A stretch of DNA of 32,510 nt from Candidatus Raymondbacteria bacterium RIFOXYA2_FULL_49_16 (GCA_001789205.1 MFYT01000077.1:1-32510); one strand, 5' to 3'; positions 25,874 to 32,510 are shown, counted from the stretch's first letter. A program made the numbers and translations. Notes: generated by a model not told the origin, from the letters alone.

Positions 25874-26278
25874 TTATGAAAGGAATTTCTCCAATTTTAA
25901 TTTAACCTTAGACTCATTTTTCAACTGGCACTCCCAGATTACCAGGGTTTTCCAGCCTGTTTTCCGCAGGGCTTTACTATTGCGCTTGTCCCGTGCAACG
26001 TTTGCCAGGAGCTTCGGATTCCAGTATCCTTTGTTACTTTTCGGCTTCCGGCCGTCAATGCACCGGGTATGGCAATGCCAGAAACATCCATGAAGAAATA
26101 TAACTTTTTTCATTCTGCGGAAAACAATGTCCGGTTTGCCGGGTAAATCTGCGGAATAGAGGCGGTACCGGCAGCCTAACGAGGATAATAGTTTCCGGAG
26201 AAGCAGTTCGGGTTTTGTGTCCCTGCTTCGGATGCTGCTCATTATCAAACTGCGTTTACAGGGATCAAATACATCCAT
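25874..26278 (-). CDS. vsr: Very short patch repair endonuclease
   Basis: 134 residues, a normal length for Vsr. The N-terminus MDVFDPCKRSLIMSSIRSRDTKPELLLRKLL is the family opening, which supports the start at 26278. LPGKPDIVF carries the catalytic Asp50. FLHGCFWHCH (61-70) and the CIDGRKPKSNKGYW segment match the zinc-binding and DNA-contact parts. The end has TLVIWECQLKN. Vsr nicks next to T in T:G mismatches that arise by deamination of 5-methylcytosine, so it protects sites modified by the adjacent methyltransferase. It is the first gene of the cassette, 46 bases downstream of the ferritin-like gene on the same strand. No terminator is visible between, so some read-through from the hydrogenase operon is possible. 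Confidence 0.92.
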   Translation of the reverse strand: MDVFDPCKRSLIMSSIRSRDTKPELLLRKLLSSLGCRYRLYSADLPGKPDIVFRRMKKVIFLHGCFWHCHTRCIDGRKPKSNKGYWNPKLLANVARDKRNSKALRKTGWKTLVIWECQLKNESKVKLKLEKFLS

Positions 26279-26324
26279 ATGCAGGCCGCTAGGCGCCAGA
26301 AATCAACTGATACAGAACAGACTT

Positions 26325-26825
26325 TTATTGTTTGCCCTTGAGTCCGCCGAGTATTTTGGTCAGAATGACGATATGCTTGAGCTCTTCGTCGATCAGTTTC
26401 TCAATGTCGCTTTTGCCCAGTTCCGCGGGAATGGCGTTTCTCATGGCAGAGTAGAAAACCACGGAATCCTTCTCGAAGTTCATGGCAATGCCAATCACTT
26501 CAATCGGGGTGTCGCATACCTTTGCCAGCGCGCGCGGGTCCTTGTTCTTGATGAACACATGGTTGTCCGCGGCTGCCTTGAGATAGAGCGTTATTTCATT
26601 GTTGGGATCGTACGTGTTGTCCTGGGCCGCTGTTGCGGGCAGGTTTTTCCGCAGGTTCGAGAAGATGGCAATGTGCTGGTCTTCCCATTTGGCAAGTTCT
26701 TCGAGGGTTGTTTTAATTGACTGACCGGCCGAGGATTGCGCCGCAGCGGTGTAAAATTCTTTTCCGTTCTTTTCTATCTCAACGCCTATGCCAAAGACCT
26801 GGTCTGCATTGAATTCCTGTGACAT
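26325..26825 (-). CDS. Ferritin-like (rubrerythrin-type) di-iron protein
   Basis: 166 residues from the ATG at 26825, chosen because TAAGGAGAAC stands just upstream; an ATG 13 codons earlier lies inside the hydrogenase gene. It is predicted all-helical with two E...ExxH-type halves: GVEIEKNGKEFY and WEDQHIAIF in the first, NFEKDSVVFY and DEELKHIVIL in the second. These are the carboxylate/His ligands of a rubrerythrin-like di-iron site. No C-terminal rubredoxin domain is present, so it is not a full rubrerythrin. Likely roles are peroxide or oxygen protection, or iron handling. Its ribosome site includes the stop codon of the hydrogenase large-subunit gene, so it is made with the hydrogenase. 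Confidence 0.8.
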   Translation of the reverse strand: MSQEFNADQVFGIGVEIEKNGKEFYTAAAQSSAGQSIKTTLEELAKWEDQHIAIFSNLRKNLPATAAQDNTYDPNNEITLYLKAAADNHVFIKNKDPRALAKVCDTPIEVIGIAMNFEKDSVVFYSAMRNAIPAELGKSDIEKLIDEELKHIVILTKILGGLKGKQ

Positions 26826-26839
26826 GGATTGTGTTCTCC

Positions 26840-28123
26840 TTAATGGGTTGAGCAGGAAATGCACGGGTCGTACGCACGCACCAGCATTTCGAGCATGAAC
26901 TGGAGTTCCTCTTTTCCCACGTGTTTGAACTCGGGCACCAGCTTTTCAAAGTCTTTCTGAATGTTGCCGTGGTTCTGGTTGGTGGGAATGACGCAGTTGG
27001 CCATGAGGCACTTGCCGTTCTTGTCGTATTCGTATTCGTGGAAGAGAATGCCGCGCGGCACTTCAACAGCGCTGGCGCCTTTGCCGGCCTTTACCTTGAT
27101 ATCGGGCTTGACATATTTCAGGCCTTTGTCGAGGATCCAGTCGATGTTGGCGATGGTGCGTTCGACCGCGTACACGGATTCAACCACCTGGGCAACGGTG
27201 TTCATATAGGGGTTGTGGCATGCGGCAGCGCCAAGCCCGAACATGCTTGCCACTGTTTTTGAAAGCGGCGAGAGCTGGGCGTAGTTGTTGTTGTAGCGCG
27301 CAAGGGCCGAGGCAGCATACGATTCGCGGTTGAACTTGGTCCACTTTGCCGTTGACTGTGGGTTCACATATTCGTTCACCACAGTGCGGTAGTTGCTCAC
27401 GGGAATGGGAGCTTTCACATCGCTCGATTTGATCATGCCATCGTAAAAGGCGTATTCAGAGGGGCTGGTAAGACTGATGTACTCGGTTTCGCGCGTGAAG
27501 TTGGGGATTTTTCCAGCCACGGAAAGCACCACGCCTGCCACGGCCTTTAGGTCTTCGACCGCTTCTTCGTAGCGTTTTTTGAGCGTGACCAGTTCTTTTT
27601 CCGTGGGCAGCATGGTCCAGCCGCCAACCGTAGTGCGGATGGGATGGGTGGTACGGCCGCCAATGATATCGCAGAGCTCGTTTGCCAGCCTGTGAAGCTT
27701 GATGATGAGCAGCACAGCCTCTTTGTGCGTGCCCACAAGCGGAACTACGCTGTTTACCCTGAAATAGTCGGGCACTGCCAGATAGCCCGCGTGGAGCACA
27801 TGGCTCTGCAGGGTCTCGCCGTGCAGCAGAATTTCCCGCAGGCGGGTGTCCTGCTCCGAAAGGGTGATGCCCATGGCAGCTTCAGTGGCCTTGAGCGAGG
27901 CAAAGGTATGGCCGATTGAGCAGATGCCGCAGATGCGCGAGGTAATGGGCGCCAGGTCCATATAGTCCCTGCCCACAACCATGGCTTCAAAAAAGCGCGG
28001 GGCCTCGGGCACCTGCCATTCTATTTTTTTAATGACGTCGTTGTCCACGACCACATCTATGTTGCCGTGGCCTTCGACGCGTGTTACGTGGTGTACGTGA
28101 ATATGCATGGATTTGTCGCTCAT
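26840..28123 (-). CDS. hydA: [NiFe] hydrogenase large (alpha) subunit, group 3b type
   Basis: 427 residues. It carries the NiFe active site: the N-terminal pair R63-I-C65-G-I-C68 and the C-terminal D419-P-C421-I-S-C424-S-T-H427. HHVTRVEGHGNI is the usual start region of cytoplasmic large subunits. Length and operon order match the alpha subunit of the heterotetrameric NAD(P)-linked hydrogenases (sulfhydrogenase type), which interconvert H2 and NAD(P)H in the cytoplasm. The reading frame stops directly after His427, so there is no C-terminal peptide for a maturation protease to remove; most large subunits have one. ATG overlaps the stop of hydD (ATGA). Confidence 0.92.
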   Translation of the reverse strand: MSDKSMHIHVHHVTRVEGHGNIDVVVDNDVIKKIEWQVPEAPRFFEAMVVGRDYMDLAPITSRICGICSIGHTFASLKATEAAMGITLSEQDTRLREILLHGETLQSHVLHAGYLAVPDYFRVNSVVPLVGTHKEAVLLIIKLHRLANELCDIIGGRTTHPIRTTVGGWTMLPTEKELVTLKKRYEEAVEDLKAVAGVVLSVAGKIPNFTRETEYISLTSPSEYAFYDGMIKSSDVKAPIPVSNYRTVVNEYVNPQSTAKWTKFNRESYAASALARYNNNYAQLSPLSKTVASMFGLGAAACHNPYMNTVAQVVESVYAVERTIANIDWILDKGLKYVKPDIKVKAGKGASAVEVPRGILFHEYEYDKNGKCLMANCVIPTNQNHGNIQKDFEKLVPEFKHVGKEELQFMLEMLVRAYDPCISCSTH

Positions 28124-28866
28124 CCTTTCACCTCCGGGTCTGCGGAGAACATGGTGAACATGTCAAAGATCTGTTTGACAGTCAGATTGTTCTCTTTGAG
28201 TACTTCGTGCATTGCGTTTTTGTTGGGATTGGGCATAACACCGCGGCAGCCTTCGCAGGGCGAATTGTTCGACGGGCAGATGGCGTTGCAGCCCGCGCGG
28301 GTGACTAGTCCAAGACAGACCTGGCCTTTCTGGAAGAGACAGACGTTTTCGCGGAATTTGCATTCCACGCATACCGGGTATTCGGGAAGCGCAGGCACAT
28401 GGCCAAGCACCAGGGATTTCACCACCTCCACGACCTCTTTGCGGTTGACCGGGCAGCCGGGAATATAGGCGTCGACCTTTACCACTTCGTCCACAGCCTT
28501 GGTGGCTGCGGTGCGAAGGTGGGGCATGTTCCAATCCTTGCCATACACGGTCTTTTGCACGTTTTCGAGGCTGGGATTCAGGTTTTTCAGCTTGTTGACA
28601 CCGCCGCTGGTTGCGCACGAACCATAGGCGACCAGCAGTTTCGAGCGTTTGCGGATGTCTTTGAGACGTTCTTCGTCCTCGGGCCGGGTGATGGAGCCTT
28701 CGATGAACGAAACGTCGTATTTTTCAGCAGTACCGGTGAGCACTTCGCGGAATTCGACCACGTCAACGACATTGACCAGGCCGACGATGTCTTCTTCGAG
28801 GTTTGCTATCTGCAGCTGACATCCTTCGCAGCAGGCAAAATCAAAAAACGCTACTTGTGGTTTCAT
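28120..28866 (-). CDS. hydD: [NiFe] hydrogenase small (delta) subunit
   Basis: 248 residues from the ATG at 28866, supported by ATGGAGGCAA upstream and by the family start MKPQVAFFDFACCEGCQLQ. Proximal [4Fe-4S] ligands are C13 and C16, with further Cys in YGSCATSGG and IPGCPVNR. A Cys-rich C-terminal part (CVECK, C.F.KGQVCLG, AGCNAICPSNNSPCEGCRG) binds the remaining clusters. It passes electrons between the NiFe site of HydA and the flavin/Fe-S subunits. There is no twin-arginine signal, so the enzyme is cytoplasmic. The frame could be extended 18 codons upstream, but that lies inside hydG. Confidence 0.9.
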   Translation of the reverse strand: MKPQVAFFDFACCEGCQLQIANLEEDIVGLVNVVDVVEFREVLTGTAEKYDVSFIEGSITRPEDEERLKDIRKRSKLLVAYGSCATSGGVNKLKNLNPSLENVQKTVYGKDWNMPHLRTAATKAVDEVVKVDAYIPGCPVNRKEVVEVVKSLVLGHVPALPEYPVCVECKFRENVCLFQKGQVCLGLVTRAGCNAICPSNNSPCEGCRGVMPNPNKNAMHEVLKENNLTVKQIFDMFTMFSADPEVKG

Positions 28867-28867
28867 A

Positions 28868-29710
28868 TTATATTGCCTCCATGAGGCCTCGTACTGCCTC
28901 GAGGGTGAAGACCGGACCATCCTGGCACACGTAGCAGCCGTTGATCTGGCAGTGGCCGCATTTGCCCACGCCGCACTTCATGTGCCGCTCCAGGGACATG
29001 ATAATGTCCTTGTCTTCGAATCCCATGGTTTTGAGTTCAAGAATGACGAATTTGTACATAATGGGCGGCCCTACGATGAGCGCTCGCGTGTTTTTCGTGT
29101 TGAGCTTGTCTTTAATTTTTGGAAACAGAGTGGTGATGACACCCGTGTTGCCGGTCCATCCTGGGGCGGGCCGGTCCACTGATTCTAAAAACACAATGTC
29201 CTCGCGCTTTGCCCAATCGGCAATCTCTTTTGTAAAAAGCCGCTGCGTGGGGTCAGTGCAACCAAAGAGAATGTAGATGGCGCCGTAGTTTTTCCGGTTG
29301 TCGAGTGCATACTGGATTGCCGAACGCAGGGGAACCAGTCCAATGCCGCCTGCCACAAAGAGCAGGTCTTTGCCGCGCAGGTCTTCCATGGGAAAGTCTG
29401 TGCCAAAGGGGCCGCGCAGGCCCAGGGTTTCGCCGGCCTTGAGCGTGTGGATCATGCTGGTCACTTTACCTACGTTGCGGATCACCATTTCAAAGGTGCC
29501 GTTGCGTGTGGGTGAGGAGGAAAGTGAGATGGGCGCTTCGCCGATTCCGGGAATGGAAAGTTCGGCAAACTGGCCGGGTTTGTGGCCAAGGTCGCCGTTG
29601 GCAAGTTTGAACTCAAAATAACGGTCACGCTGGGTCATGGCTTCGGTCCGCACGATGGTGCAGACCTGGGGCAGATAAAGGGAGGAATCTTTTTTATCGT
29701 GTGCACACAT
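28868..29710 (-). CDS. hydG: Hydrogenase gamma subunit, FAD/NAD(P)-binding reductase
   Basis: 280 residues. The N-terminal beta-barrel binds FAD (GQFAELSIPGIGEAPISLSSSP; the family has R-x-Y-S here, so APISLSS is the equivalent). The middle Rossmann part has FVAGGIGLVPLRSAI for NAD(P). The C-terminus has a [2Fe-2S] motif, MKCGVGKCGHCQINGCYVCQDGPVF. This is the ferredoxin-NAD(P) reductase-like diaphorase subunit of group 3b hydrogenases, related to the dihydroorotate dehydrogenase electron-transfer subunit. Position between hydB (3-base gap) and hydD (1-base gap) confirms the assignment. Confidence 0.9.
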   Translation of the reverse strand: MCAHDKKDSSLYLPQVCTIVRTEAMTQRDRYFEFKLANGDLGHKPGQFAELSIPGIGEAPISLSSSPTRNGTFEMVIRNVGKVTSMIHTLKAGETLGLRGPFGTDFPMEDLRGKDLLFVAGGIGLVPLRSAIQYALDNRKNYGAIYILFGCTDPTQRLFTKEIADWAKREDIVFLESVDRPAPGWTGNTGVITTLFPKIKDKLNTKNTRALIVGPPIMYKFVILELKTMGFEDKDIIMSLERHMKCGVGKCGHCQINGCYVCQDGPVFTLEAVRGLMEAI

Positions 29711-29713
29711 GGT

Positions 29714-30745
29714 TTATGCCCCCTTTCCGTTCATTTCGTTTATCACATCAATGGGGAGGGCAATGCCGGCAACGCAGGCCTGGCCGCAGCGGCCGCAGCC
29801 CACACATCCGGGCATTTGAAAGCGCTCCTTCAGGTATTTCATTTTCCTGAAAATGCGGTGGCGGAGACGATCTTCGGGGTTTTTACGGAAATTGTGCTCG
29901 CCAGCCACTTTTGCAAAGCCCTGGAGCATGCAGCCGTCCCACGACCGTACCCGTCTTCCCTCGAGAAGCGAGAGTTCGATTTCATCCGACACGTTGAAAC
30001 AGTAGCAGGTGGGGCAGACCAGAGTGCACGAACCGCACGAGAAGCAGCGCTGCGCGCGTTTGGCAAATACCGGGTCTTTTTCCTTGTTATTCAGGAAGTC
30101 GGAAACAGCGTTGGGATCCATTGAAAGCGTTACTTCTTCCTTGGGCGCTTTTTTCCGCTCTTCCATTTTTTTCTGAACAGCGGCGTCCGCAGTTTTGGCC
30201 TGTGCCTTTGCAATGAGCGATTTGCCTTTGTCGGTGACCACTTCAATGGCAAAGGTTTTATCGCCAAGATCGACAAGCATGAGGTCGCACGTTTTGTACG
30301 CAAGTGCAGTGACAAACGGTGAAGTAAACCTGTTTTTATATGGCTGAACAGGATATATCCCAATAACCGTAATGTGTGGCCTGCGCTTGAGATAGGGGGT
30401 GTCGGGTTCGCCTTCGGAGAAGGTTTTGTCCAGCAGGGCGATTGCAGCGCAATCCGCGGGGTGCATGCCAATGACCACCCGGTCCTGTTCATCGTAGATT
30501 GGCGCGTACGAACCCGCGTCAAGGGGTTTGAACGAAAGCAGTTGCTCCTTCAAGGGCAGGAAATATTTTTTTGGCGGCAGGATGGTCTCGGTGTAGTCAA
30601 GGCAGAGTTCGCCGGCGGATTCGAGCGTGTCGAAAGCAAAACTGTTTTCTTTCTGCTTGACCCCAACGATCTCCTGCTTGTTTTCCTTTATCAGCGCATC
30701 CACAAAGGCGTGAAAGGCTGACTGCGGCATGTGCAGGACTTCCAT
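29714..30745 (-). CDS. hydB: Hydrogenase beta subunit, 4Fe-4S electron-transfer protein
   Basis: 343 residues. The N-terminal two thirds match the beta subunit of sulfhydrogenase / anaerobic sulfite reductase A-like proteins (DYTETILPPKKYFLPLKEQL, GMHPADCAAIALLD). Two [4Fe-4S] motifs follow near residues 231-250 (CFSCGSCTLVCPTCYC) and 310-325 (CVGCGRCGQACVAGIALPID). A basic Lys/Glu insertion (KKMEERKKAPKEE) lies before the first cluster. It relays electrons between the gamma subunit and the hydrogenase core, and in archaeal relatives it contributes to sulfur reduction. First gene of the operon; TGAGG precedes the ATG at 30745. Confidence 0.88.
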   Translation of the reverse strand: MEVLHMPQSAFHAFVDALIKENKQEIVGVKQKENSFAFDTLESAGELCLDYTETILPPKKYFLPLKEQLLSFKPLDAGSYAPIYDEQDRVVIGMHPADCAAIALLDKTFSEGEPDTPYLKRRPHITVIGIYPVQPYKNRFTSPFVTALAYKTCDLMLVDLGDKTFAIEVVTDKGKSLIAKAQAKTADAAVQKKMEERKKAPKEEVTLSMDPNAVSDFLNNKEKDPVFAKRAQRCFSCGSCTLVCPTCYCFNVSDEIELSLLEGRRVRSWDGCMLQGFAKVAGEHNFRKNPEDRLRHRIFRKMKYLKERFQMPGCVGCGRCGQACVAGIALPIDVINEMNGKGA

Positions 30746-30806
30746 AATACAGTTACCTCACTGGTTTAAGGTAGGATGGATAGGTTAGCTATTTTAATGA
30801 ATGAAT

Positions 30807-30836
30807 AATATAAAATAAAATTCAGGCTAAAGTAAA
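30807..30836 (-). promoter_or_regulatory. Candidate promoter of the hydrogenase operon
   Basis: Minus-strand TTTACT (30831-30836) and TATATT (30807-30812) are 18 bases apart. This would start transcription near 30800 and leave a leader of about 55 bases. It is a visual match only, in AT-rich DNA. Confidence 0.4.
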
Positions 30837-30843
30837 TATCATA

Positions 30844-30859
30844 TGTGAAAATAATCACA
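30844..30859. promoter_or_regulatory. TGTGA-N6-TCACA palindrome upstream of hydB
   Basis: TGTGA, AAATAA, TCACA. This is the exact consensus half-sites and spacing of CRP/FNR-superfamily sites, and it is also close to the Rex site TTGTGAA-N4-TTCACAA. It lies 99 bases upstream of the hydB start and just before the candidate -35 box, centred near -51. Control of an NAD(P)-linked hydrogenase by a redox regulator such as Rex would make sense. Confidence 0.55.
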
Positions 30860-31246
30860 GCAAAAGGGCAGAAAATTGGTGTTTGGAGGGAGGTATATGT
30901 GAAACGCCTCACAATAACCAAGGTGTAAATTGAGGTAACGTATTATAAATCAAGAGAATATGGCAAAGGACCTTGCCCCGAAAGTTTTGGTTCATGGAAT
31001 GTTTGTTTCCTCCAGGTTGAGGAGACGGAAAAGCCACTGTGTACTTTTTAAACCGATTTTCTGTCCGGAAGAAATCAATGAAAAAAGCAATGTCCGGTAT
31101 TTTCCTCGGAAACGAATCCGATATTGTGACTTTTGTGTAAAATTTAGAAGGAGAAATCGAATATATAGTCGAAGCAAAAGCTGCGGCCCACAAACACCTG
31201 CTCGTATTTGAATTCAATTTGCTGGAGGAAATAGAAAACAATATTG

Positions 31247-31324
31247 TTAGGTGGTCTCGGCGTTATCCCTCAGAAATTCCAGCTGTTCCTGGGCAACGGG
31301 CATGATGCGGACATCGAATTGCAC
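31247..31324 (-). pseudogene. Truncated RelE/ParE-type toxin relic
   Basis: A 25-codon frame (GTG at 31324, TAA at 31247-31249) begins two bases after the antitoxin stop. It reads VQFDVRIMPVAQEQLEFLRD, the first strand and helix pattern of RelE/ParE toxins (V.I.P.A...LE.L). It then stops, so the remaining ~70 residues of a normal toxin, including the active site, are missing. Assignment rests on a short stretch and on position. Confidence 0.45.
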
Positions 31325-31326
31325 GG

Positions 31327-31629
31327 TTATTCCTCAGGCGCGAGCAATGACTGGTTCAGCTTCTTTCCTTTGCCCTTTGCCGACTCCTGGAGACCTTGTT
31401 CGACCATTTTAAGGGCCTTCTTGTTCTTGTAGAGCCATAACTCTTTAGCGGGTATTTCCACAACAGGCCGCAGCAGCACGTCGCCGTCCGCGCCCTGGAA
31501 TATCCTGAAACGGGAAATACCCTTGAATATGGAGTGCGCAACTTCGCCGATAGACAGACGCTTGCGCTCGTCGATGGATTTGGTGGCCACCTCGGTAAAG
31601 CTCTCTGTTATCTGAATTGTTTGCGGCAT
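31327..31629 (-). CDS. Type II antitoxin-like protein
   Basis: 100 residues. The sequence has the form of antitoxins paired with RelE/ParE toxins: an N-terminal part (MPQTIQITESF) and a middle RFRIFQGADGDVLLRPVVEIPAKELWLY. The C-terminal helix KKALKMVEQGLQESAKGKGKK is typical of a toxin-binding tail. AAGGAG is placed well before the ATG at 31629. A strong promoter with an inverted repeat between -35 and -10 lies directly upstream, as expected for autoregulation. The downstream toxin is cut short, so this is probably an orphan antitoxin. I infer the family from pattern, not from a full alignment. Confidence 0.6.
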   Translation of the reverse strand: MPQTIQITESFTEVATKSIDERKRLSIGEVAHSIFKGISRFRIFQGADGDVLLRPVVEIPAKELWLYKNKKALKMVEQGLQESAKGKGKKLNQSLLAPEE

Positions 31630-31653
31630 ATCAGATCTCCTTCCTTGCTATAT

Positions 31654-31682
31654 AATATACATTATTTCCCATAATGTTTCAA
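31654..31682 (-). promoter_or_regulatory. Antitoxin promoter with operator in its spacer
   Basis: Minus strand: TTGAAA (31677-31682), a 17-base spacer, TATATT (31654-31659). The spacer itself is CATTAT-GGGAA-ATAATG, an inverted repeat with perfect 6-base arms (31660-31676). It lies 25 bases upstream of the antitoxin ATG. A bound dimer would block RNA polymerase, the usual design of TA autoregulation. Confidence 0.7.
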
Positions 31683-31760
31683 GTGGGCAACACCCACATA
31701 CCCTGCTCCATAAAACGGAGCATAGTCCACAACAATTCTTTTTTCGGTAAATTTTCCACT

Positions 31761-31800
31761 TGTGACAGGTTTTGTCACATCTGATCGTTATATTTATACG
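31761..31800 (+). promoter_or_regulatory. TGTGACA/TGTCACA palindrome and possible promoter before the IS91 relic
   Basis: TGTGACA (31761-31767) and TGTCACA (31773-31779) are perfect 7-base arms with a 5-base centre. TTGTCA (31772-31777) and TATACG (31795-31800) are 17 bases apart and could drive the transposase. The interval 31630-31905 shows no gene. A GC-rich pair (GCGCGGGAAAGCGCGC, about 31890) lies just before the transposase start. Transposon ends are not recognised. Confidence 0.35.
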
Positions 31801-31905
31801 CATGTGCCCCTGAAACGTGTGATGCAAAAATTTGCGCGTAGAAATGATGCCTCTGACAGCTGATTTTGAAGCCTCTGTCCTGCACCATGCGCGGGAAAGC
31901 GCGCG

Positions 31906-32510
31906 GTGCTATGTGAAATAACTCAGGCTGCCCAAAAAGTATATCGCCCCCGAGAACCCGACACCTCTCCCTTCTTCAAGGTTATAACCAGCCATTTTGA
32001 CGCGTTTGAAAGACTGTATCCGGAGAGGTTCCAGGGAAAATACGGTTTCTGGCGTCCAGTAATACGTTCGTCCCTCGATAAATTCCTGAAATGTGGGGAC
32101 CTGAAAGAAGGCTTTGCCCGTGTTCGCTGCCCGGATTGCGGCGAGGAATTTTTCGTGGCCTATTCATGCCGGCAAAGGTCCTGCTGCCCCTCATGCGACC
32201 AGAAACGGGCCCTTTTGCTGGGAATTCGGCTTGTGGACGAGGTCATTGCCCAAATCCCTCACAGGCAATGGGTTTTTACCATACCCAAGCGTTTCCGCGG
32301 CTATTTCAGATATAATCGGAAACTGCTGGGGAAACTCTGTAAGGCCGCCTACGAAGCTTTTTTTGAAGCCATGGCTGCCGAAGTTGGCGATGATGTTATT
32401 TTCCCCGGCATGGTTGCCGCTGTCCAGACCTTTGGCGACCTATCCAATCCATGACAATGACCTGTTCAAAGCCGGAATCCCGAGAAACTTTCAGATATTC
32501 GACCCACTCG
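31906..32510 (+). pseudogene. IS91-family transposase, internally deleted and frameshifted, runs off the right edge
   Basis: From the GTG at 31906 the frame reads an IS91-type N-terminus with a zinc-binding domain (RVRCPDCGEEFF, SCRQRSCCPSCDQKR) and then PHRQWVFTIPKRFRGYFRYN and VAAVQTFGD. It stops at 32452-32454. In the next frame, from about 32438, YPIHDNDLFKAGIPRNFQIFDPL continues to the end of the window. That wording belongs to the C-terminal part of the family, before the YYGWYS region. The segment between, normally over 100 residues and including the HUH histidines (F-H-P-H-x-H), is missing. The element is therefore dead by itself. It is a rolling-circle-type mobile element remnant next to the broken TA pair. 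Confidence 0.75.

Larger units (their letters stand above)
30746..31246. other. Non-coding region upstream of the hydrogenase operon
   Basis: About 500 bases. The first ~120 hold the hydB promoter candidate and the palindrome. The rest has only broken frames. A plus-strand frame from 31021 reads protein-like (IEYIVEAKAAAHKHLLVFEF near 31153-31212) but is cut by TAA at 31138 and lacks a start with a ribosome site after it, so at most it is a gene relic. Confidence 0.4.

Noticed and set aside
26279-26324. Terminator between the ferritin-like gene and vsr
   Set aside because: I looked for a stem followed by T on the minus strand and found none in the 46 bases.
30909-31241. 110-codon minus-strand frame upstream of the hydrogenase
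   Set aside because: It needs a TTG start, lacks a ribosome site, has a Ser/Phe-rich composition typical of antisense reading, and overlaps the toxin fragment only by chance.

Overview
The window looks like a bacterial chromosome fragment of moderate GC. Four proteins (999-2537, 2695-4839, 4872-5942, 10227-22814) have a signal peptide and a C-terminal module with the signature PNPFNP...G.V...L.......WD.....SG.Y, ending in a basic/hydrophobic tail (KKVLLTK, NKIVLTR, KSMTLLK, KKMLLVK). That is the type A sorting domain of the type IX secretion system (T9SS), which points to the FCB superphylum (Bacteroidota, Fibrobacterota, KSB1/Cloacimonadota-like lineages). An NAD(P)-type [NiFe] hydrogenase, an EFR1-type flavodoxin-ferredoxin and a rubrerythrin-like protein suggest an anaerobe. 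I cannot name the genus. I see no rRNA, tRNA or CRISPR array.

Layout. (1) 1-5942, minus strand: four exported proteins. They are an SGNH-type hydrolase, an alpha/beta hydrolase with a sorting domain, a secreted protein of unknown function, and a repeat protein cut by the left edge. A terminator at 2613-2642 splits them into two transcription units. (2) 6300-9664: an EFR1-type Fe-S flavoprotein, a family 9 glycosyltransferase and a GDP-deoxyhexose reductase (Rmd type). The last two fit envelope polysaccharide synthesis. (3) 10227-24316, plus strand: a giant 4195-residue exported protein (LamG-like domain, Gly-rich beta region, nine Fn3-like and fifteen Ig-like repeats, T9SS domain). It is translationally coupled to a two-SH3b, AMIN-like, membrane-anchored protein. 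(4) 26278-24313, minus strand: a tight Vsr / C5-cytosine methyltransferase / HNH nuclease restriction-modification cassette. Its last stop codon overlaps the stop of the convergent SH3b gene. (5) 30745-26325, minus strand: a group 3b-type [NiFe] hydrogenase (hydB-hydG-hydD-hydA order) followed by a ferritin-like gene. A TGTGA-N6-TCACA palindrome lies upstream. (6) 31247-32510: accessory debris, with an antitoxin, its truncated toxin partner, and an IS91-type transposase that has an internal deletion and frameshift.

The less ordinary signals are: degenerate seven-base tandem repeats used as coding sequence inside three T9SS sorting domains; the giant repeat protein with its coupled envelope-type partner; a C9 tract in motif X of the methyltransferase; a hydrogenase large subunit that ends exactly at its mature His; and a TA promoter whose 17-bp spacer is itself an inverted repeat.
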